Assembly: GCA_012934845.2 (NCBI GenBank)
Contig: WNNJ02000215.1
Coordinates: 62,001 to 126,000 of the forward strand
Direction of reading: 5' to 3'
Length of the DNA stretch: 64,000 nt
Origin: Pomphorhynchus laevis
Taxonomy: Eukaryota; Acanthocephala; Palaeacanthocephala; Echinorhynchida; Pomphorhynchidae
Below, in pieces: positions 1 through 10,162 of this stretch. The stretch's first letter is position 1. Each line of letters starts with the position of its first letter. A program made the position numbers and the translations under genes. The notes under the pieces were generated by a model that was not told where the DNA came from, searched no databases, and saw only the letters and a program-made list of their open reading frames with translations.

Positions 1-526
1 AAAGAGAGCTAACGTTCAAACGACAAAAATATATTGAGGAGCGATTGGACAACACTTTATCAAATTTCCACTAAAATGCAGCACGTGATGATTTTTGCAC
101 AAGGACAGGGAGCGTCCTCTTGGATTAGTGCACTTCCCTTGAAAGCAGAGTTCAGAAACTTAAGCCCACATGAGCTCAGAGATGCTCTGGCCATGCGTTA
201 CGGCCTAGACCCTATTGGAGTCCCTAGAGACAAGTGTGTGGTGAAGACGCTAAGCTCACACATTTGCTTTCATGCAAAGGAGAGGCGTTATTATAACGAG
301 ACACAACGCCATACCGTACTTCCTGGCAACCGAGTTATCAAAGGTGTGTACAGGAGTTGGTGTGGAACCGCGACTACAATGGGTAAACAGCTGTCATCAA
401 TTTAACCACCCAGCCACTTGTCCGAGCGAAGAGGCTAGGCTCGACATCGTCTGCAATGGACTATCAGGTGCCAGATACGAGCGAACGTTTATGGACGTTA
501 CGGTATTCAACCATCATGCTCCCTAA
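1..526 (+). mobile_element. Family D RT retroelement, 3' fragment (copy D1)
   Basis: This is the C-terminal coding part of an RT element with at least three other copies here. Positions 34-240 read GASSWISALPL then a DALAMRYG segment. The frame then shifts near 235-260, giving a C..C...H..SCK finger-like segment (CGEDAKLTHLLSCK). The next frame carries RHNAI, VEPRLQ, EARLDI, ERTFMDVTVFN and HHAP, ending with a stop at 524-526. The spacing of the two acidic residues (EARLDI...FMDV) recalls a PD-(D/E)XK-type nuclease; that link is inference. At least one frameshift breaks it. The left end runs off the window. The right end abuts RT-core sequence of a second copy, so gene order is scrambled across 526. 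Confidence 0.7.
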
Positions 527-1366
527 TGTGCATCAAATAATGCCATTAATTGCCAAGCTTAGAGGGTCTGCTCCGAAATCGTTGCATTATTGGTATGCAG
601 ACGACGCAGCTGTTGTTGGTAATATTGAAGATATAGAGATTGTGTGGAATGAGACAAAGCGTTGTGGACCTTCTTTTGGATACTATGTTAACTCAAAAAA
701 GTGCATATTATTAACACCTAAAAATTTTGTTGAGATTCCGAAGGTAATTCGGGACGATGGAGTTAAATAAGGTTTGATTGTGTCAAGTATCTAAGCAGTT
801 TGGTAGGCACAAAAGGCTAAGTGGAAAATCAAACAAAATTAAAAGTTGACGGTTGGATAATGCAGATAAAGAAATTAGAAGAAATATCGATGGAAAACCC
901 ATTCGCCGCGTACTTATTACTGTCGAAAGCTTTTCAACATCAATGGAGTTATCTTTTGAGAACATCAGAGGTTAGTAGGGAATTGTTAAAACCTCTCGAG
1001 TATGAATTATCAAATGATACATTAAAGTGTATCCTAGGTATAGATGGGATGTATGATGAAACTCGAACCATTATACAGCTACCATATTAATATGGAGGTT
1101 TGGGAATCCGGAATAGTATTATGGAAAATGAAGGGTCCTACATAAATTCTAAATTAATGTCAACCTTATTTTGATGGAATAACATGAGAGGAGGTAAACA
1201 AACATCAACAAAAAATAAGAAAACAGATAAGAGAATCAAACAACAAGAGATATGAGAACATAAGGTCACAACTAATTCAAAGCTCCAGTGTAGACCTTAA
1301 TACAGTTTTGTCACAAGCGAGCATAATAGGGGCTTCCGCTTGGTTGACCTTAGACAGATATACATC
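527..1366 (+). mobile_element. Family D RT retroelement, 5'-truncated copy D2, part 1
   Basis: The segment starts inside the RT palm. Around 545-720 it reads MPLIAKL, HYWYADDAAVVG (the catalytic ADD box) and a CGPSFGYYVNSKKC thumb-side motif. After a break it continues at 821-1090 with AAYLLLSKAFQHQWSYLLRT and LKPLEYEL, then GGLGIRNS and finally IIGASAWLTLDRYTS ending at 1366. The order matches copy D3 at 9695-12248. The coding is cut at 1366 by the family A LINE and resumes at 4431 in the same reading frame, so this is one element split by a later insertion. Several stops and frame changes show it is dead. Confidence 0.75.
1359..1366 (+). repeat. Left target-site duplication of LINE copy A1
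   Basis: The octamer TATACATC occurs here and again at 4431-4438, exactly flanking the family A LINE. Removing the LINE and one octamer restores the family D reading frame (...LDRYTS then DGFMDSHEF...), which supports a true target duplication. Confidence 0.8.
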
Positions 1367-1567
1367 CACGGGAGATTGTATGTTATTTATTGTAGATGAC
1401 GGCAGATGACGGGAGTCTGTTCCAACTGTTTATTACTCGATCTCTGATATCCTGATAGTGTCGATGGACTTTTTGTACGGTATCCTCAAACTTGTTTCAA
1501 CGCGAATTAAATTTTGTTGAATATGTGTAATTTGTGTATGTTTATCAGAAACCAAATTTTTTTAAAG

Positions 1568-1631
1568 ACCGAATCCTGGCACTCACCGAATCCTGGCACT
1601 CAGATTTTTTCTCACCGAATCCTGGCACTCA
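1568..1631 (+). repeat. Triplicated 18-bp motif at the LINE A1 5' junction
   Basis: ACCGAATCCTGGCACTCA occurs at 1568-1585, 1585-1602 and 1614-1631, while other family A and B copies have it once (encoding TESWH of the endonuclease). The extra copies sit exactly at the truncated 5' end of the LINE, as expected of repeated template slippage during integration. Confidence 0.8.
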
Positions 1632-4385
1632 GATTCCGACGACCTTTCCATTCGCCGTCTGCTCTCTGCCGGTTGCTCCCTAGTCGAATCCGCCCGCCCC
1701 CTCAGCTCATGCCCTTCTAAATCCTCTAATCATGGCGGCATCGTCGCATTCGCGCGTCACCCAGCGTCTCTTCGCAAAATCAATCCCCCTTTCAGTCCTT
1801 GCTCTTTTGAATTGCTCACTTGTCGTTATTCTAACCAGATCACTCTAGATCTCGCCATTGTATACCGTCCTGGTTCATCAGCTCCTACAGCCTTATTTTT
1901 TACCGAACTCGCTGACCTCCTTTCTCATTGTTCTTTGTCCTCAATCCCTTCACTCGTTCTAGGCGACTTCAATATCCGCCTAGACCGCCCCTCTTCCACA
2001 GATTCCATCCGCTTCATCAACATTCTATCCAACTACAATTACAAACTAATCTCCACTGCCCCCACACATATACTTGGCGGGGCACTCGACATCATCGCTG
2101 TCCCCGATCATTTTGCTGCCCACACCTCACTGTCCATCTCTGATCCTGGTCTATCCGATCACTTTCTTATCACCCTTGATCTCGCTCGCAACCACACCCC
2201 TCCTCACACACCTACAATCCTACGTCGCCCTTGGAGAAATCTTGACCTTTCCCTTCTCCGCTCTGCCTTACTCAAATCGTCTCTATCATTACCCACAATA
2301 ACATATTCATCTCCTCACGATCTCGCCTTTCTTTTCGACTCTGAACTCACATCCACTCTCGATATTCTCTTGCCCTTCAAGTCTCACCCACACCGTCGCT
2401 TGCACCGTGCCCCATGGTTTGACATCCAATGCCTACTCTCAAAGCGTCGACTCCGCCATGCTTTTCGAGTCTATCACCGCTCTCTCAGACGCGATTTCCG
2501 CTCGATCACTCCGTCTTTCCGTGATTCCTATCTTGCTCTTCGCCGGTCTCATCTCAACCTACTACGTACCAAATGCAACTCCTTCTGGCAGCATAAAATA
2601 ATCACTTCATTCAACTCTAAGACTCTCTGGCATACTTTTAACTCAATCCTGGCTCGTTCCTCTACGCCTTGCAACATCAATGCTAATGATTATTCGTCAT
2701 TTCTCCAGACTAAAGTATCCACGCTGCTCTCTCACACCCCGGTCTCCATCCTATCCCACTCTGCCCAGTCTACTCTCATCCTTCCCGAACTCTTTCATCT
2801 TCTCCCTGTATCACCTACAGAAGTATCATCTGTCCTCATGTCCTTGCCCAACAAAACCTCACCTGCCGATCCCCTGCCTACCCACATATTAAAATCTATA
2901 TGCTCATCGATATCCCCATTTCTCACAACCTTGTTTAACTCGTCCATCCGCAGTCGTATCTTCCCTTCACACTGGAAATCCGCAATCGTTCGTCCCCTCC
3001 TTAAGAAACAATCGCTCGACCCCTCCCTTCCTTCTAGCTATCGCCCCATTTCACTACTCCCTACTCTTTCTAAGCTCTTAGAACGCCTCATCTTAATACA
3101 AATCAACGCTTATCTCTCCTCATCCAATCTGTACCCTCCTTTCCAATCCGCTTTCCGCTCTAATCACTCGACAGAAATCGCATGCATAAAAGTGTACAAC
3201 GACTTACTCATTTCTCGAGACAAGGCTCTATATAGTGTTCTCATCTCCCTGGACCTCTCCTCCGCATTCGACATTGTCGATCACTCCGTCCTTCTTTCTC
3301 GCCTTCGTTATGATTACGGTTTTCTTTCTCCTCCGTAGCATGGTTTGCCTCATATCTATCCGATCGTTTTTTTCGCGTCTGTTCTAATTCATCATCCTCC
3401 CCTCCCATCCCTATTTTTTGCGGGGTTCCACAAGGTTCAGTCCTAGGTCCCCTGCTTTTCTCTCTTTTGCTTGGCGATCTCTCTCCATTTATCAAACCTT
3501 ACTCCTTTAACGTCATGCAATACGCCGATGACATTCTAATCTATGCTCATGCACCCGCACATCGCATACACGATATCGCCATTTCTGCCTCCAACTGTCT
3601 CTCTTCTATCTACAAGCGTCTCTCCAATCTCCATCTCGTTCTAAACGCCGAAAAGTCAAAAATAATGTGGATCCTTCCCCGTAAACCAAGCATATCTCCT
3701 CCCATTGTATCTTTTGCCTCATCGATCATCCCTGTAGTCCACAATCTCACTTTCTTAGGCTTCCATTTCGATGATCACCTTTCCCTTAAACCCTTCGTCC
3801 GTGACAAGGTCCGCTCGTCTAACTTAATTCTTCGTGACATCCGCCGTATCCGCCCCCTTATCGACTTCCATTCTTGTATGTCTCTTCTTTCATCGCTTCT
3901 TTTCCCTAAAATCGATTACTGCCTTAGCCTTTTCGCCAATTCTCCAAAATCCATCATCCTACCCCTACAACGAATAATCAACACCGCCGTTCGAGTGCTC
4001 TTTCGCCTCCGTCGCTTCGACCACACATCCACATATTTTGCCCAACTCTCCTGGCCCACCATCCACATCCGCATCAAACTCCGCCTTCTTCTCATTACTT
4101 TTCGTCTCATCGCTGTCGGCTCCCCATCGTTCATCAACCTTCCTTTCTTAGACGATACTCGCCCCACCTCGCTATCGCTTCGTTCCTGTCATACCCTCTT
4201 ACTCCACGTTCCTAATTACTCCAACAACTACGGTCTCCGATCCTTCCTCGTCGCCACCTCACTCGCCTAGAATCAACTCCCTCTCGACGTCCGCCGCGCT
4301 CCCTCCTTTATCACATTCAAACACCTCCTCCGTTCACACCTTCTCGACACCTGATTCACAGTTTTGTTTTGTTGTGGTCATGTCA

Positions 4386-4401
4386 GCGTGCGCTGGCACG
4401 C
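4386..4401 (+). promoter_or_regulatory. 3' UTR hairpin of LINE A1 (candidate RT recognition element)
   Basis: GCGTGC and GCACGC form a perfect 6-bp stem around the loop GCTG, followed by ATTTGCCACGTTA and the tail. Family B copy B2 has the same stem with a different loop (32759-32775), and diverged forms end copies A2, A3 and A4. The role in priming by the element's own RT is inference. Confidence 0.55.
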
Positions 4402-4430
4402 ATTTGCCACGTTAAAATAAATCTTTTTTT

Positions 4431-5033
4431 TATACATCGGATGGTTTTATGGATTCACATGAATTTCATGATACCTTAAAGGTAAGATATGCTTGGAAGA
4501 CGGGGGATGACACAATGTTGTGTACCTGTGGAAAATCCGCAGATATAGCACATGCTCTATCATGTAAAACAGGTGGTTTCAATTTTATACGTCACGAAAT
4601 TGTATCGGAGCATATACATCAATCACTGAAGGAGTGCTGTTCATGTGTGGAAAAAGAACCTATTCTGCAAAGTGTCCCTGATACGATAGTATTCGAAAAT
4701 ACAACTTCAACTAGAGATCGAGATCCACGTGCAAATATAGCTTGTAATGGACTATATAGAAATATGTTGGCGCGGTCCTTTATGGACATATGCTGTTTTA
4801 ATACTCTTGCACCATCATATTCTTCAGAACGGGTAAAGGAACCATTTAAATACCATGAAAATCGGAAGAATGCGAAATACGCGGAACGTATAGCAAAGAT
4901 AGAAAAAGGATATTTTCATCCTTTGATTTTTTCGACCGTAGGGGTATTGGATATATCGCAAACCAGGTGTTGAAGCAAATGACAACTCGGATGGCAGCAA
5001 GAAATTCAAAAAAAATTAATGATTTATTAAAGT
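4431..5033 (+). mobile_element. Family D RT retroelement copy D2, part 2 (C-terminus)
   Basis: After the LINE A1 insertion the family D frame resumes: DSHEFHDTLKVRYAW, then a CTCGKSADIAHALSCKTGG finger segment, RHEIV, FMDICCFNTLAPSYS and KYHENRKNAKYAERI. One frame change near 4960 leads to ANQVLKQMTTRMAARN and a stop at 5031-5033. Position and order match D1 and D3. The first copy of the acidic pair is altered (DPRANI instead of EARLDI), consistent with decay. The first eight bases are the right target duplication of the LINE. Confidence 0.75.
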
Positions 5034-5634
5034 AAAAAAACACAAAATTCATATATATTTTCGTTTTTTTTCTGACTTTTTCGACCTAGCCAAGTATGGA
5101 GCCCCAGTCGAGTTTCCTTTCTTTTTTTCTTTCTTTTTGCAGGTTTCGATTGAGGTTTCTTTGGTTGGATGTCGAGGATAAGAATTATAAACAAAAATTA
5201 AAAATGATAAACTGCTAAAATTCAATTCTAAAAAATAAAAATTCAAAATCATCATTAAAAAAAAACAAAATTTGGATAAAATTGATATTACCAAAAAATA
5301 AAAAATAAAATAAAAAATAAAAAATATTTTGTAACAAAATATTTTTTGTCATTTAAACAATGACAAAAAAATGAAGATATAATACATTTAATTATACTTT
5401 TCTTAATTTCTCTGACAAAGCACTTGTAGGCAAGCGCACTATAAAATTAATATATTAATTGATTATTATTATTTAATTATATTATTAATTAAATTATATA
5501 TTATTTGATTATTTTAGAAAAATAATCAAACAAATTCCAAACAAGATAAACAAAAACTTATTCAAAACATTTGATTTTCAAATTGTAAAATAAAACATAT
5601 TTTTTAATTAATTTATTTTTAATTTCAATTTCAT
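5034..5634. other. AT-rich non-coding stretch
   Basis: Low-complexity A/T runs and short tandem AAAAATA-like units; it includes the presumed 3' UTR of the minus-strand LINE that ends at 5635. No gene recognised. Confidence 0.6.
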
Positions 5635-7785
5635 TCATAAAAATTTATTTATTAAAATTAATAATCGTTTTAAAAATAGATATCGTTGTTCTGGAGGGCG
5701 ATTGTTTGAGTAGAAGTACAATCCGCTCAATACAAACGCATTGAGCACAATTACACATCTACCCAAACCGGCATTTAATCGTCTCGCTCTTTCAAACATA
5801 CGTAGCCCTTTTCTAACTAATTTGAAACACCTGGCCATATCTGACCTAGGATGCAAACGTGGTTCGAAAACGGATCCCAGAATGCGCACCCGACGCTTTC
5901 GATTCCCTGGAAGAGAATCGAGGAGACGAGTGTGCTTTCCAGTACGCCGAAATCTGTAATGAACAAAATTGCTCTTCGCTGGGTTTAAAGACAAGCCAAA
6001 CTTCGCTAAGCGATGAGCAACAATGTCCAGTACAGACTTCATTCGCCCTTCAAACCTTGCATCCGACAGAGTATTTCTCTTAAATGCGATCGAGATGTCG
6101 TCCGCATAAATGATGGCGTGGGTGTTCCTATCCAAAAGACCCTCCAGAACTCCCCTCGTCACTATCATATAAATGATAGGAGACAGAGGTGAGCCCTGGG
6201 GAAGTCCTTTGTTGAGATGATAGTACTTACCCCCGTCATCATCCAAGTAGAAAGTTCTTGCTTTTAATATACCCAGGACACGATGCAACAAATTACTCGG
6301 TATACCATCACTGGTTAACGTTGTAACTATTGCATCATGCCCCAAGTTGTCGAAGGCCGCCGACACATCCAGCGAATAGAGGACTGCAGGTCGTCTATCG
6401 CTAGTGAGAAAACTCTGCATGGACCTTACTGCCTTAACAGTTCCCCTTCCTCTACGAAACCCGTGAATGTGGTCTCCCAACATATCACGATCTTCGTAGA
6501 ATCGGGAAAGGATCCTAGCAAGAGCTCTCTCATACACCATAACAATATTATTAGATATTGTTATGGGTCTTGTGTCTTTAGCATTCGACACCCATCTTCC
6601 CTTCGCAAGGAACACCACTTTTCCGACCGCAATATCACACCAAGATGCTAAAGGTACTCCTAGCATCTTGGCAGCAATATCCGTCCGAACCCTATCGACG
6701 ACCAATTTGGTCGCAGCAGCGCATGCCGAAGACCCGTTAGACGAAGTCTTTGGCACGACTGGCCACGCATTCAAAATGACCTCGATAGTGATGTCCTCTT
6801 GCGAATTGTCGATTGTCGAAAACAAGAGTTCCATACGGATCTTCATCATTTTCCTCTCGGTCCATCCTTCAGCATTGGCTAGGTGTTTCATTTTCATTTC
6901 ATGAAGTACATTCCCAAAACCCTTAGAGGATATCCACTTAGAAGCTGCTGCCCTCCAAGAACGGAAGGTGGTTCGCCTAATGGTTTGCCACCATTCCTTT
7001 GAAAAATTCTTGTAAGACAGCAACTTTTTAGCGTCTACCCTCTGCTCCAACTCTTGAATATCATTCTTGAGCAGAGCCATTTGAGCGATTCTCTGAGACG
7101 AAGGATTCGTATCCGTTCGTAAACCCCAGAGAATACGTTTCAAATGAAGAGCTTTAGGAGTGTACTTGATGTTGGGCGGTCGTTTAGTAGTTAAAAATTT
7201 ATTTGCATTACTAAAAATTTCATTATTTAAAATTAATAGAGAATTTGATTCTTTTAATTTATTTGTAAAATTTGTCAAAAACGTCTCATCTAAAATATTC
7301 AAACAATCGAAAAAATTAAAATTATTATTTATTATAAAATTATTATTGCAAATACTAAAATTTATTATTTCATTAAAAGTATTTTTAAAAATAGTACAAA
7401 AAATATCTTTATTATGTAAATTTATCATTACTTCGCTTATTGATCTATTAAAAGCTTGTATACCGGCCCGTGTCGGTTGGAATCTTATCTTGAAAACTAG
7501 TTCCTCCTTCCACGACCAATATACAAGCTTATGCCCATCATTAAAAGTATCTGGCAGCAAATTCTGCTGCCATTTAATTTTAAAATTTGTATTTTTGTTT
7601 TGCATAGCAAAATCTAACATGGAGCAATAACCATTGCGACGACGGATAAATGTCCCTTCCGGGGGACATATGACCTCCCATGCTGGAGCGATCATGCTGC
7701 CCACCCGAGACCCACCGTCGTCGTTGAAATCTCCAATTAAAAATTGACCACCCAAATTGAAGATCTTCAACAGCATTGATCGAAT
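5635..7785 (-). pseudogene. EN-RT region (ORF2) of I/Jockey-type LINE, copy F1
   Basis: From N to C: the rest of an APE-type endonuclease (FLIGDFNDDGG, SMLDFAMQN, NDGHKLVYW), a linker rich in Asn, Phe and Ile that is very AT-rich yet free of stops, and a reverse transcriptase with DTRPITISNNI, LDVSAAFDNL, KGLPQGSPLSPI, AIIYADDISIAF and GLSLNPAKS. The C-terminus ends soon after RPPEQRYLFLKRL, about 55 residues earlier than the related element F2. The frame is continuous with the gag-like region upstream; only a TAG at 7786-7788 separates them, and the first ATG after it is at 7776. If the TAG is read as mutated sense, gag, EN and RT form one polyprotein. This is a LINE relic or a very recently inactivated copy. 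Confidence 0.85.
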
Positions 7786-9237
7786 CTATCTCCTCCCCTT
7801 TTTCGAACTCCAGGCCCCCGGCTTGATGTAACAATTTGCTACATAAACTGGGCGTCTAGAGATGAAAAACCGGAGGAGCTGGAATGAACCTACTTCGCTA
7901 GTGCCATGCGATAGTAAAGATGCGCAAAAACGCTTCTTTACCACCGACACTAGGAAGAGTTCCATCCTGAGACCTTCTGCTGACACAAATGTGTCGCAGT
8001 CGTCGATCTTGCTGCTAAAAATCCTCAATTGATCGGGTGATCTTGCTTCCTGCAAGAGAAGCACATCTGCCGGTATGAGACTGAAATACTGTATCAGGTT
8101 CTTAACAGAACCTATATTCCAACTCATTAGGCAGATGTCTTCAAGCGAAGAATACTCAATTCTTCGTTTTTTTCTTGCATTCGAAGCTTTGTGCCAGGAA
8201 CTGCCCCTCCGACTCGACGCCACCTGAAGTGATTCAGGTAACGTCAGCATCTTTATAGCAGTCCCTGGCGCTTTAATCGAAAGACCCTCAGAATCCGTCG
8301 ATACTACTGAACAATTATTATTGTCCTCATTCTGAGGGCCTTGTATTTGTGACAAATCGTTGAAACGATTAAAAGTAGTCACCGAAATCGATGACTTGTC
8401 TTTCTCCTGTTTCAACGATCTGTATTTGCGTAATGTTGTTGCGTTCAACTCCGATTTGAATTTCTTCAAATCGGATTCGTGGATTACATCATCTTTTTTT
8501 AATTTTGCATTTTCCTGCCTTAAGGCAGCCATTTCTTTTTCAAGAGTAAGTACTCTCTCGATCAGCATCGCTGCTTGTCCAGCGTGTTGATCCAGAAAGT
8601 GACTTTTGGCTGCCCTAAGGTAGGACTGAGCTTCCTCACAAGCCTTCTTGTTCTCACTGTTTACCCAGGCCAAGTAAGACTTGAACTCTGGACAAACGTG
8701 TGAGTACGCCTTGTGAGGTTGCCTACAGTTTGCACATGTCGGCCTATTTTTATTTCCACATGCTTGTGTTTCGTGTTCTTCTCCGCAGTGGACGCAACGC
8801 GGTGACACATCTCGACACATGTTCGAAAAATGTCCCCAGCGCTGACATCTATAACACTGCGGATACCGAAAGGCAGCATCGTCTTCGTCGAATATCTTTA
8901 CAGATATTCGATGTCCGCAGATGCTGCCTCCATCTTCTTTTAATTTTTTCAAACTACATATAGTTCCCTTCAAAAGAAAGGAACTATATGATTGATTGTA
9001 TGATTTGCATGTTTTCAGAATCCTTACATCATATTGATGTAAGAATTCTTCAACATCTTCTTTCTCCGCAAATGACGGCACATCCCTAAGGATGGCCGTC
9101 ACTTGTGGAGAAATGTCGATAATTTCTATACCCTCTTCTCCAACTAAAGCCGCTTTGAATTTATCTTTCAAAGCTAAGCTTTTGAAAGAGATTCGGTAGA
9201 AATTATCTCTTTTGAAAAATCGTTCGAAGATTTCTCC
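7786..9237 (-). pseudogene. Gag-like plus endonuclease N-terminus of LINE copy F1
   Basis: The protein opens with an RNA-binding-like region (VTAILRDVPSFAEKEDVEEF) and has three zinc knuckles: CYRCQRWGHFSNMC, CVHCGEEHETQAC and CANCRQPHKAYSHVC. A coiled-coil-like stretch (LTLEKEMAALRQENAKLKK) and basic linkers follow. It then runs without a stop into endonuclease sequence (LMSWNIGSV, LLLQEAR, VYVANCYIKPG). No ATG opens this frame: it runs back to a TGA at about 9238-9240, and upstream coding (IVKETAFTILIEEK) is in another frame, joined near 9175 through a short GCTT duplication. The downstream TAG at 7786-7788 is in frame. Fusion of gag and EN in one frame differs from F2, where a stop and 34 bases separate them. 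Confidence 0.8.
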
Positions 9238-9240
9238 TCA

Positions 9241-9694
9241 ATCAAGATAGTAAAGGCGGTTTCCTTCACGATAAGAAAGAAATCAAAATAACTATAGAGA
9301 AATCACAAACTAAAATTTAAAACTTATTAATGAATTGGTTTCGTGAATTGCAGGCCCATTTGCGGGAACTTTTTATTGTAAAAAAATAATAATAAAAAAT
9401 ATTATTATATTATTATAAAAAAAATATTATTAATAAAAAAATTTGTCTATGACAAAATCGTGTAAATTTGGATTTCGCGGATTAGGTTTGAGTGAAAACA
9501 ACGAAAAGAATTGATTTAAAACTAATGTATATATACCCAAACTTTAAAACTTTGTACATTTTTATTTCTGTAAAAATAAATTTTTCTTTAAAACAATAAT
9601 AAAAAAAATTTTGAGATAAATAACATACATATACAATAAACAACATACAATAGTTCCTGCGTCGCCTCTTGGCTAAACACAATTTCCTCATTAA
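9241..9694. other. AT-rich spacer
   Basis: The part near 9241-9300 still contains out-of-frame gag-like codons of LINE F1 (minus strand). The rest is A/T-rich low complexity with no recognised feature. Confidence 0.5.
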
Positions 9695-10162
9695 ATGCCA
9701 AAAGGAGTACCCTCCAATACTCGTAGATGTTGTGGATGTAACGGTCCCAACGCAAAATGCAAAGGATGCCGGTGTGCAAAGGCAGGCGCAAAATGTGTAA
9801 ACTGTTCAGCTTCTAATTGCTGTAGCAAAGCTATTCAGGTCCCGACTAATTTTCTAGATACCATTCAACAAAGACATAGTCAAGCAGACACAACAGAGAC
9901 AAATTCGTTAATTACGTACCTAATAATTGATCAGCAACAAATATATGACTCATATTACGACTCAATCCCCCATCCAAATAAACAGGACATGGTAGATAAT
10001 ATTTTTGATGAGGTTATTGATTGGAATCCAAACTTATTCAGATTGCCTAGATGTCGTGAATCAAAAGTTTTTATCAAGGAACTATCAAGCATATACGAAC
10101 GAGGATCCACAAACAGTTGTTCACTCAAATCAGCCATTGTTTTATGTCAGCTAGTACTTTAG
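9695..10162 (+). pseudogene. N-terminal Cys-rich ORF of family D copy D3
   Basis: An open frame of 155 codons starting MPKGVPSN, with about ten cysteines in the first 45 residues arranged as alternating CxC and CxxC pairs (CCGC, CKGC, CRC, CVNC, NCC). The rest is acidic and shows no known motif. The frame closes at 10160-10162, where the family's RT-upstream coding continues in another frame. The pattern is like the tesmin/TSO1 CXC repeat, suggesting nucleic-acid binding; that is inference from cysteine spacing alone. Confidence 0.55.

Larger units (their letters stand above)
1367..4430 (+). mobile_element. L2/CR1-like LINE, family A copy A1, 5'-truncated
   Basis: Only ORF2 is present. The endonuclease part reads TESWHS, AIVYRPGSSAP, VLGDFNIRLDRP and a GLSDHFL catalytic box (about 1570-2200). 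The RT part reads LLPTLSKLLERL, FRSNHSTEIAC, ISLDLSSAFDIVDH, VPQGSVLGPLLFSL and MQYADDILIYAH (about 2990-3560). The frame changes near 3325-3335. A Trp codon is a stop at 4268-4270, short of the family's usual end at 4352-4354. The 3' UTR carries the shared hairpin and ends in AATAAATC plus a T run. The first 200 bases (1367-1567) do not match other copies and form a rearranged 5' junction. The insert is flanked by TATACATC. Confidence 0.88.

Noticed and set aside
7160-7630. Plus-strand open frame of about 156 codons
   Set aside because: It lies opposite the AT-rich but conserved linker of LINE F1 and has no motif of its own; it is an antisense shadow.
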